A DNA stretch of 26,879 nt, taken from Apostichopus californicus. Its lineage: Eukaryota; Echinodermata; Holothuroidea; Aspidochirotida; Stichopodidae. A model generated the notes under the pieces. It made no database searches. It was not told where the DNA came from and saw nothing but the letters and a program-made list of their open reading frames with translations. Location of the stretch: contig JAIPMN010010501.1 of assembly GCA_020650975.1 (NCBI GenBank), positions 1 through 26,879 on the forward strand, read 5' to 3'. Below are positions 8,901 to 20,900 of the stretch, in pieces (within the stretch, counting starts at the first letter, position 1; each line of letters starts with the position of its first letter). The position numbers and the translations under genes were made by a program.

Positions 8901-11900
8901 TCTGTAACTAGTTCCCCAAGCTAAACATTTCTAGGGTTGACACTCTTTACAGAGCAAAATTTTGACCCCATTAGAGTTATCACCCTTACGTTCATTGCTC
9001 CTCAAGCTGTATTTACTAGTGTGTGAGAAGTGCCATATTTTATATTTCTCATAAGACATGTGCTCCCCCAAGCTGTTCTAGTGCATGCAATATTGTTGTA
9101 TTGGAGGGTGTTCCTTATTCCATACAATATGTGCAAAATTTATGGAAATTTGGTAATCTCTAAATTTTGGGTGATATCTGCCCATGATTAATTCAGCTAG
9201 CAGGAATTGGTACAATGCATGATGAAAAGAAAAAATACCAAACATACTTGTTTTTAATGATGACACATACTAAGAAATTGATCTTACTGATATCCTTCAT
9301 GACCCATACTTTAGGTTGTGACTTATAAGTTGTTGAATGTTGATTTAAAGAACACATTACAGTTAATTTGCAGGGGCTAATGTATGACCATGCAGTTTAA
9401 GGTTATGGCACAAGCCATATACATTGAGAATCATGTACCTACCTCACACAATTAAGAACCTGCAAATCAATATGAAACACCTTAGCAATGCCACTGCATC
9501 AGGATGGGCTGAGGGCTATACAAGTCATGTAAAAGAACTTTTTTAGGGAACAACAATAATGAATGAATGAAAGAACATTAATTTGAAATTACAACAACTC
9601 TTTGCTTTGAGCCATGTAGATTTAATATAATTTAGAAGAAAATAGATTCAGACTTGTAAGGGATTTTGTGTATGTATTGTAAATAAAGATATAAAATATT
9701 TGTAAAATGTAATTAAATACTGCAGTGAATGTATATATGGCAGTCTGTGTATGTAATAATTAATCTATCAAGAAATGTTTTGCTGTAATTTTGACAGAAA
9801 CACAAATACCTATCCTTTATCCCAACAAACATTGTCAAATTGAAAACGTGCCACATTTTAAGATGGGGTAGGCAGGCAGATTTATAGATATTCTTATACT
9901 ATTAAAAGACATTATCCACGTTTGTTCAAAATGCTTCTTCTTCCTGTACCATGTATCTTCATCTGATTTTGACAAAACTGGGAAACAATTATTAATTGAA
10001 TGTTGTGACATTGAGGGAGCATTTTTGGGGTCATATGATTTTTGGTTCCTTGCTTTAGCAAAAGGAACCTATGCATTCAACTTGGCGTATGTGTGTATGT
10101 CTGTGTGTGTGTGTGTCTGTGACCCTTGCTTGGGTACGCTCTATCTCAATAAGGGAAAGTTGGGTTGATGCCAAACTTGGACTATAGATCTGTCATATGG
10201 AGAAGGTGTGCCCTATTTGTTTGCTGCTCATATCTTGAATATTAATGAGGTTATGGGGTCAAATGAAAAAATCTTAAAATTGCAGTTAAAGAAAGTTGGT
10301 ATGGGCGTCCGTTATTGGCAGGTACATGATTGTGTGCAATTTTATGTAATGTAATGTAATGCTTTCTTGATATCATGCATTACATGGGTTAACAACTCAA
10401 TGCGTGTAACAAAATTCATCAAAAAAACAATTATATATATATATATAAACTATAAAATAAACTTATCCTAAAAAAGTTAAACGTTAGAAAAGGTAAAAAA
10501 TCAAAACCAGCAATGGTATCCTTTAAACATAAATAGCATCCTTTAAACATTAAATATAACCGTATTCTAAAAAAAATGAACGTTAGAAAAGGTAATAAGT
10601 TAGAAAATCAAAACCAATAAAAGTATCCATTAAACATAAAAAGTCATGAAAGCCATCAAATTTTTTAAATATTTTTTTTATGAATTTTCATGAGGGGGTG
10701 GGGGCTCATTTAAGCCATAAACAGTAGTATTATGGCATTATAGGCTACTGTACACTCCCTATTGCTTCAGTTTGGAATAGTGTAAGGTAATTTTCCTTTT
10801 TAACCCTACATTGTGGGTATAGGAACTTTGGTCACTGAAAATTTTTGAAGCTCAAAAGCTAGCATGGTATGGTTGACCATAGGGTCCATCGTTCAGTCAA
10901 TGAATTTGCATTACTACATTGGTTTCAGTGTCTGTTATAGCATGGTGTGTGTTATATAGCATAGTATATACATGTATACATGTAACCAATCTTCATACAT
11001 ATACATACATGTACCAATGTTAACTATATGTACACAATACTAAACACTGTTGGATCTACATGAAACTTGGTACATATAGGTAACATTTAGTGCCAAAAAT
11101 ATTGATGGTCATATGGAGGATCTACATGGAACAATTGGTACATATAGGTAACATTTAGTGCCGAAAATTTTGATGGTCATATGAGAGGTCATTTGAGGTA
11201 AAATTACTAAACATTGTTTTATCTACATGAAACTTCGTAAATGTAGTTAACATTTTGTGCCGAAAATTGTGAAGGTCATATGGAGGTCACAATGGCGATG
11301 ATATATGCAACTCCATGGATTGCCCTTGATTATTTGGGCCACAATTATTTGTACCATTTGGGCCCAAACTTATAAACATTATGTATATAATTATCATTGT
11401 CATATACCCCATAGGTTGCCCATGATAAGTAGATGAACCCTATATATTCAACAAAATGCTCATTTGAGGTCATTCAAAAATTGCATCATCATGTTTTTAT
11501 TTCTTTACTTTTATATCTTCTTACCCTTGCCTTACATATCTTAGAAGAGATTGTCAGCTCTAGGAGACCTCTGTCCTTTGACCTCTGGGTGACACAAAAA
11601 ATGGTGTCCACAAATGTGATTATGATGGCATGTTTGTACATGTTTGCATCTTGACCATGTGTGTGTATATAAGATGTGATGACATGCTTGTAAACACTAC
11701 ATTTACATGTCGGATCAATATCATACAATACAGGTATATGCCCCATGATGACTATATGTGTTCTATTGTGTTTTTTTTCATGACATAACAAATAATGATT
11801 GGAGAGGAATTACATTAACATTCTTAAATGTCAATATCTTTGCAACTGTATGTCCAATCTGCTTCATAATTGCTATGGTCATGTAATTAGATGATAAGAA

Positions 11901-14900
11901 GTACATTGCCACGTGACACTATTGATTAAGTGAAAATGGCTTAATGTTAATCCATCTATATACAGTATATATATAATCTATCAAAACATTGAATTAAAAA
12001 CATTGATTTAATGTCACAATATTGAACTGGTATGCCCCATATGATGAATAGATTTGTCATATTGTTTTGGTGACCAGGACTGGAACATTAATTAAGGACT
12101 GGGGCTTGATGTCAAATTCTTTCATTGTTCATATCTTCACAAGTCACAACCAATCAGCATGATAGTTCTTGGTAAAGTTATGCCATGCAGTCATACTGTA
12201 GATACGTGCATTTTCATATAAATTGAAATTTGTAACTTTGCTGGTTATGAACCAATCATAGAAAATGAAGTTAAAATTTGGTACTATTTACTTTTTCATC
12301 TGCCATCATGACACATGTATAATAATATATGAGTTATTTAGTTGTAAACTGTTCAATCCTTTTTACCCTTGCTGCCAGTTTTGAGATTCTCAAACCAGAG
12401 GGGCATCACTTGGTCATTCCGAGGCTAGCTCCAGGAAGCCAACTGGATGGTTCAAGCATTTGCTCCATATTTGGGCAAAAAACCATGTACCTGCGCCCAG
12501 AGAGAGACATCCACATCACTGAAGAGGTATGTTTCAATTGACATATTATAATTAATACATGAATCTATGTTATCAATCATGTGTATGTGCGCCTGTGAGT
12601 GAGATACATTGCTGATTATTGGGCAAAAAAGTAGTAAAACATTGTAATGAGGCTCAATCAATGAAAAGAGGGAAACTTGGATTAATGTCATATTTTATAT
12701 TAATATGGGTACTGGGAGTACGGAATAGGCCTTCAAAATATTGACAACTACAATTATGGCATAATAGTTCTGTTTCAATATTGAGCAGTGGGTTATGTGC
12801 ATATGCAGCATAAGTGTAAACATGTGGCACTATAGTTACTGTTACTTTAATTGTGTTTATAGCGACAAATGGCAGAAAAAATATGTTGTTGCACAACTTG
12901 TCAGAAGGCGAAAAACCTTTTGAAAGAACATTTGCGCTACAATCTTCGACAAAAATGATGGGACAGTATGAGCAGCAACGAGCGAACTGTGTGGTTATAT
13001 TGTTATAAGCGCACCCCCTGCCCCCCTTTCAATGTTGTAGGCAAAAGCGCTGAGAAACTGCAACATTGATACGGGGAGCGGGGTGTCCCATCTATTTTTG
13101 TCGACGATTGTAGCTTAGCATTCTAGCAAAAAAGTGGCTGTCGGGAGGTGACATGCTATATTGGTTATTACCATTGGTTAATACCGATATCAAGCCTGCC
13201 ACTTGTAGCTCTTTTGAATTCCTTGCCGAATGTAAACTAAGGAATCTACATCACCAGGTGTGTGTGGACAGGTTGTGCAGCAGGTCTGAAGACTTACTTG
13301 AACAAATGAGTTTCATGACCTTTAATAAGGATTTAATAAGAACAGTATGCCCTCAGGCTATTGCAATTGTCAAGGTTAATTACATTATATTAGGTTAAAT
13401 ATATTTCTTTTCAGTTCTCGGACTGAATGTGAATATACCTGTTTGTGTGTACGTATATATGTGTTTGTGAGAGATCAAATGTCATTTGAGGTGAAGCAGG
13501 TTCAATTACTGAAAACCTTGTAATCTGTAACTCCATAGGGAAAACTTGGAGGAGATGAAACTCATAGTTGGTATGTAGGTCACCCATATCATTCTTAATT
13601 ATATATAGGTTTCTCTATATTAGCATAGAGAACCTACAATCTTGACATGATGGCATTTTAAGTAATTTTCTCATTACAATTTTCAATTTGTGGCAATAAG
13701 GAATCACAAAACCTTAACAAAATCTGGTGGTATCTGATTAGGTCAATCGATCTTGTGATGGAATGGAGATTGGGAAATAGTTTAAGGTGACCAGACGTCA
13801 CCGATTTTCAGGGACAGTCCCCGACTACAGTGTGAAGTCCCCAAGAACAAATGTCCCCGAAAATGTCCCCGATTTGTCAAAATGTTCAGGAATTTAAAAA
13901 AGTATCCCACAGTATTAATTAGTAACACTGTAAAAACAAAGTGTGCAGTCGCTGCTGTACGTACGTTACGCTTAATTAATATCATTACATGTCTTTCTGG
14001 TCTACCGCGTTGTACCGTTAGACGGAATTATAGTCGGCGTTGCTGTATGCAGAGACGAATGCATGTTTTTGGAACCCTTAGACCCCTGCCCCATATCACT
14101 CCCGCAAACAGTGTCCCTGATTTCTGTCAGATAAATCTGGTCACCTTAAAATAGTTTATTATGTGTGATTTTATTTGATTTTATTTTCAAATATATTCTG
14201 GTACTACCAACTGTTGTTTACTTGGTAATGTAAATCCAAAAAACATACTTTCAAGACTAATGACACAATGTACAATGTATGCATATATTTAGTTGAATTA
14301 GATTCCTGGCTTCAGCTAGCTGAGGAATCTATGCAATCATGGCTGCATCACCTGCATGTGTATATGTGGCAGAGATTGTGATCATGCTCTCTCAGCAAAG
14401 GAAACTATATGGTGAATCTCATGCATGGTACAATGGTTGGCCATATTGAGTAGATGAACCCTATTTTAGAGGGTCATTTGAGGTGAAATACTGAAAACCA
14501 TGTAACCAGGCTAATGCAATGGGGCAAAAATTAATTATGTCATACTTGGTATGTATGGTGAGCATGTAGTATTAAACCAGCATGCATAGGCCTACATGCA
14601 TGTTTGTATGCAAGCTATACTGTAGTATGATTGGAAATTGTGAAATATGCAAACATTGCTCATAACATCTTTATATGATTACCAGTTAGAAATTCAACTA
14701 GAATCTAGTTTTGGGTAACAAATGGTGTAGATTTATGAACATGTTTTCTTATATATATCCATTTTTTAGCTCATACCAGTACAATGGTGTGAGCTATTGA
14801 TCGTGCTGCGTCTATCAGGCTATCTGTCTATCTGTCAACAATTGATTTCAAAGTTACCTCCTGCATACATGCTTTGACAGATTTTGATGGAACTTGGACA

Positions 14901-17900
14901 CAATGATGGGTGGGTAATGGGTCATCAGTGGTGGTGAGGGTTTGGGGGTCAGTGGTCATCTAGTGGTCAATTTGGGTCATTTTATGGAAACACAAAAAAG
15001 GCTTCTTTTCCTACAGATTCAATTGCACAGTCTTGAGTGTTTGTCATAATGATGCTTGGGTTCGGCTTCATTGAGGGTGTTCAAGGATTTGGGTCAGTCC
15101 CCTCTGGGGTCATTTGAAATCATTATGAGAAATCACAAGAAATCTGTCATTTTGTATTGTACAAATATGAGGTTTTGGCATATAATAACTGTTAGGTACT
15201 TGTACTAGTCAAAAGTAAAATATGCATTGTTATTCATTATTGTAATTGTACAGGCTACATATTTGGTATGAGCTCTGCACCTTGGTAAATCTTGGTATCA
15301 TACTTTTTGTAGGAAGATGAAGCAATTCCTTCAAGTAACTGCAGAGGGCAGGTTCTTCCCACAACTACAGCCACAACAGCTTCTGCTTCAAGTAACTCCA
15401 GAGGGCATGAGTTTGTTGCAACTACATCCGCAACACATTCTGCAGTACCAGGTGTGTCAACATCTGCACAAAATGCAGCAGCAGGCACCTCCTCAGTGGC
15501 TTCAACATCCAGTGCATCAAACTCTCAAACTTGTTGTACCTGGACTTTTATAAGCAGCACCTCCACAGGATTCTGTGAAATGTGTGAATTTTCCCCTCTA
15601 TATAAATATGAGGCTAAATATGGTGAAGTATGAAGTTGTAAGTCAAATTCATATTGTTATCTACTTTATTTTTGTTGGTGAAAGAATGTACCTGCCCCAC
15701 ATTGTCCACAAGCATCAGACACGCATTGTACAATTCACAAATGTGTAACTTAGAACCATGCAATAATTAAGTATGTCTGCTAAACAAGTATTATTTCTCA
15801 CCTAATATATATACCTCTACACCAAATACCAAAAAATCATGCTCACAGTTGGAAAATGATCCACACCCAATTAACATCATGGTTTATGTACCTACCCATC
15901 ACCTTATTACCAAGGTTGATATTGATGCACCATGCATAACTTGAGATATATCATGAAGTCCACATGCTTTTTGGTTCTGTTGACGGAGGCTGAGGAATCT
16001 TTGCGGTCATGTTGGCGTGTGTATGTGTGTGGGTGTATGACACAGAACCAATGTGATTAGATTCACCATAATGTGTAGATGTGCCCTATTACTTTTGGTA
16101 TCCCTATATTTAATAGTATTGAATGGGCACGCTTAAAGTAAAATTGTTAAAATGTCAATCACTTTGCAATGATATAACCGATCAACTTCATACTTGGTAT
16201 GTTGGCTTATAATAGTTATATTTCCATTTGAAAATGAAATTTAATATCATTAATTAATATTCATGTGTTTATGGGCCATAAAGCATTTGTTCTACATGAT
16301 TCCTGAACTTATGTCATTTATCAGATTCATCTATGACAGCTTGTGATCATTGTTTGGGTGTACGGCCCTCAAACAAAAGCCATAAATATTCTCTGAGCAG
16401 CACATTAAAGGAGTAGTGAAGTGACAAATTAAAGTGGACTGATAAAAAAGGAGGAAAAACTACAATTAACTTTTATTTGTAGGTAGGCTTAATGTTGAAT
16501 ATCTGATGATAATTTATAAACACAAAACCAATTTTATATTTCATAGGGTACCACGGTGACTAGAGATTTTCATTAACTTCACAATTTAATTTCTATAATA
16601 GAAAATGCTTAATGGCATCAGAACCACAAAATGCATTAGTTTTATGGTTTTGTGTAATTAATTCTGTGTGTCACTGGCCATGGTGAATAAAAGTTAACAA
16701 AATTTGCTACCTACAAATTTACTGACTAATATTATACACCTTTTTACCAAATATGAAGGAAATGAAAGTTATATTTGCAAATATATATATACACATTTCA
16801 AAAAATTTATGTTAGGCTAGAATAATAGAGATCTTCTACTACCCATGATAAACATTCCTAGTTACCAAATTTACCTATATTAGTAGCTAGGGGCTTTTAC
16901 CACTGCACATCACATTTAAGTTAGTATTATGTGCTCCCATGCGATATAAGTCCCTAACTCCATCACAATGTTCTCAATGCCTTAACCAGAAAGGAGAAAT
17001 ACCCTGACATGGGGGAAATGGGGAGTCCAGCGAGACTGAGTAATTGTGATCTGAGACCTTGGGGTCCAAGTGCGAGTCATCCAAGTTCTTAAAGATGCAC
17101 GTGTCCAAATTGCTGACAAAATCTTCAATTTAGATTTCTAATTTAAGAACTGATTAAAATTTAGATTTTAAATTTCCAAAAAAAAATATAAAAAAAACAT
17201 TTAAATTTGTTGTTTTTCGCCGGTGAAACGCCTGCAAACTGGCAGCCCTTGTGTGTATGGCATGAACAGTGGCGACCATAATGGTCTTGCCTTACCACAC
17301 ATACAATCATGTGCAGGGGTGAATTGAATAAGCAGTACAGCCCTGTTGACACTGCATGCAATGTTACATGAATAGGTTTACATACATATGTATGAACCGA
17401 GCAGGCGCACACTTTATCACAACTGATACGGATATACATGTATGTATATAGAGTGCATAGAATGCATTAACCTGGTTAATTACTTCAGATTTCAGTGTCC
17501 CAAGCTCTACTTATATCCACCTACTATCGATATCCATGTGACAAACACCATCATTAATATACTTGTTTCATTTTCCATTATTAAAGGGAAAAGTCACAAA
17601 TCAAGTATATATGAAATTAAGCCAACTTGGCATTATTAAGTTAACAAACTACATCGTTGCTTATCTTCAAATGTTTAATATTAATGTGTTTCAAATCCAC
17701 ATTTTTGGTCTACATCATAACAATATTATAACACTGAATATTGATTATTAATTTTCAGCTCCGTTTACTGAAAATGGGGATGCAATGACCACACCAGAGG
17801 ACCAGGCCGGTACAGCAGTGAAACATGCCAAAAGCCCTATGGAAGTCATAAACAATTTTTGTACACTCATAAACTTTGAAAACAAATCACAACAGGTCTT

Positions 17901-20900
17901 GCATGTGTCAAGAAATTCACTTTTCAAAGACAATGTTGCATTTTTCAAAAAGCCTAGTTTTGGATGTCAGTCTGGACCAACCAGGGTAGATTTTGAAGGT
18001 GAAGAAGGAATTGATGCTGGGGGGCTTCTGCGAGAGAACTTTCGTCTTTTCTTTGAAGAGTTGAAAAAAAAACAGAAAAAAACCTTTTCTTCACAACTAC
18101 CACAGGGAAGCTACTGCCATCAAACAACCAGTTTCACATGTATTCTGGCATGTATCAAGTTGGGAAAGCACTTGGGACAGCATTGTTGAATAAAGTCTCT
18201 GTTGAGCTACCATTACAGGAAAGTGTGGCTGCTGTTCTTTTGAAACATCCAATTGAACAGGTTTATGAGCTTCTGAAGAAAGAAGATATCATTGACAAAC
18301 CCCTACAAGATTTCATAACAGAGGTAAATAATTGTTAAGATACAGTTGTTTCCTATATTTTAAATTTCTGATTTTTCCCATCAACTTGAGAAATTTGAGT
18401 AATTAATGCATATTTTATAACAAATTATTGGCACATTATATATCAAAGTGGAAAGTTGCACTCACAATTAAGATTCATGGTCTGTTAAAATATGTTTTGA
18501 GGTTAGTCCACATCTATGTTCTCCCAATATATCTACTGATTTCTCTCATTCTCATTGCGACTGATATTGTGAGAGATAGATGGTTATCTATCCATTTAGA
18601 AGCTCATAAATCTATCCATTTAGAATGGATCTATCCATTCCATTGTATGAAAATCGATCCATTATTAGACAAAAAATCTCTTTGCATTCAATAAAACAGT
18701 CACTTTGATACTCTAATGGACTGAATGACTGATTAGGCCTATCTCATCACCATGTTAAGGGCAGATTAGATACTGTATAGTCCATATGTATAGGAAGGTA
18801 TTTTGAAGCTTGTGCAGAGGGAGGTGGGGTGGGGGGTGGAGTAAATGTGTGAATAGCAGGGGTGGATTGGGGATTGACACTAAGCGAAGTGCCAACATGT
18901 GTATGGCTAAAAATACCTCCTATAATCACTGGAAAGGACACTTGCAAGGTTTTGCAAGTTGCATCTAATTCATTAACACCCTTATTCTCCATTTCCTATG
19001 CCAATCTACTAGTTATATGATTTGCACATATGTTTTTAAAAGTATGTATCATCACTAAAAATGTTGTAAAATAGTTTTATATATGTTAGTCATAGTGATT
19101 GGATGGTCCCTATAATTTTGGTAGGGGCCAAAGTTTATCTGAGATGACCGGAAGTCAAATACTGAAACATGTTTTATTAGGCCATATTTGGCAGATGGTC
19201 CCCATTATTTTTGGTTCCGATGCCGAAGGCAGCATCGGAACCTATGCAGTCAGGTTGGCGTGTGTGTGTGTTTGTGTGTGTATGTGTGTGACACTTGAGC
19301 TTGTAAACACGATATCTCAAGAAGGAGAAGGTGAAATGATATCTGTTGAGTTGCTATCTCGGTGCAGATGAATGACTCGGAGATATGAATGATGATGAAA
19401 AGTCTGGTGTGTTTATTTACAGTAAACATGCTTTATTGCTCTCTTGATCCGGGGGTGCCACCTGGTATCTTTTCTTACCATTAGACTTAGAAGTTACTAA
19501 TAATGCATTGAATACCACATCCCTTCCTCCTTTTAGTAAATGAATACAATGGTTTTCTTTGAAGGTCATTTGCACAAAAAGTCAAGCAGATCTAAGACTT
19601 TAGTTTTTTTGAAGTAAACAATTTACCTTTTGTTCCAGGCAAAGGTTGTATACCAAAATGTTGCCAAAAAAATAAACATGCAAACGAAAAATACCCATCC
19701 GTCTCTCTCTGATAAAACTACTTTAACTTGTTATATAATCTCTAAAGTGAGATGGCATCTTATGCCGACGCTTTGGGCGTTCATTATTTACAGTGTGATC
19801 TACTTGATCTTTATCGGACTCTTCGTCCTCACTTGGTTCAAAATATACCTGTGTGTCATTCTGATCATTGACCTTTTTAACATTGACCTTTTTAAACCAA
19901 CTTATGTTTCTGGTGACTGATCGACCATTCAGTTCAACTGTCACCATTGAACCTTTCCTCGCTGTGATGACATACGGCTTTGCTTCATACGGAGGGGTTA
20001 ACTTGTTTCCGGGACTGGACTTCATGAGTACTGTGTCGCCGACTTTCAAGCTTGAAGGCTTAGCTCTGCGAGTTTTGTCCGTGTAAGCTTTCATTCTCGC
20101 TTTCGCTTTACGATCGTGCTTCGCGATTTCTGACTTTGAGCTTTTCTTTGTGACTTGTGGTAGTACGCTTCTAAATTCTCTGTTGAATAAAACTTGTGCG
20201 GGTGACTTTGTTGTAGTCGAATGTGGTGTTGCGCGATATGATCGTAGGAAACTCCATAATGCTTGTTTCCACGGTTTACCGGACGCGACTGATGCTTGAA
20301 TTGAGCGTTTCAGAGTACGCATGAATCGTTGGACTTCTCCATTTGCACTTGGCCACAATGGTGTAATACGCTGGTGTTTAAAACCAATATGACTTGCGAA
20401 TTGTGCAAATTCGTGACTCTGAAATGGTGGTCCGTTGTCAGACTTAACAACTTCTGGAATTCCGTGAACAGCGAATATCTTATCAAGGCGAGAAATTGTT
20501 ACTTTAGCTGAGGTAGACGTGACGATTTCGACTTCCGGGAATCGTGAATAGTCATCAATTACCACAAGGAGGTAATCTCCGCTGGGAAATGGACCACAGA
20601 AATCGATACTGACTTTCTGCCAAGGGTAATCGGGCAGCTCTGTAGGTTTTAACGGTTCCGGCGAGTATGCTGGAGTAGTTGCTTGACAAGCGAGGCTATT
20701 CTGAATGATGGACTCTGTTCTCTTGTCAATGCCGGGGAACCAAACTTTTGTTCTCAGCAATGATTTTGTCTTTGTTATCCCTTGATGTCCGATGTGGGCT
20801 AGACTGATTGCTTTGTCTTGTAAGATTTGTGGCATGACAATTCGACTACCGCGTAACAGGATGCCATTTTCTGTGACGGTAAGTTCTTGTCTGACATTCC

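Larger units (their letters stand above)
8496..12378 (+). other. Intron 3
   Basis: This 3.9-kb AT-rich intron holds a G12 run (8576-8587), a copy of the hairpin-headed dispersed repeat (from 10044), an AT microsatellite near 10430, a tandem duplication (about 10465-10637), and three diverged direct repeats (about 11050-11285). At 11821-11930 there is a copy of a dispersed sequence also seen near 16140 and 24260. No exon was recognised in it. Confidence 0.55.
12527..15312 (+). other. Intron 4
   Basis: This intron holds a long imperfect palindrome (12937-13113), a hAT-type MITE (13783-14148), and two copies of the hairpin-headed repeat (13607 and 14299). The rest is AT-rich and featureless. 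The ends are GTATGT and TTTTTGTAG. Confidence 0.55.

Noticed and set aside
11433..11791. Overlapping short open frames on both strands in intron 3
   Set aside because: They lie in AT-rich sequence, have no splice or family support, and the two strands overlap each other.
13782..14149. piggyBac-type element with TTAA targets
   Set aside because: TTAA is present at both ends, but a perfect 8-bp duplication AAATAGTT just outside TAAGGTGACC fits hAT better.
18064..18082. Programmed -1 ribosomal frameshift in the HECT-type gene
   Set aside because: The A-runs could slip, but no downstream structure was seen and no HECT-family example is known to me. Kept only as a remote option.
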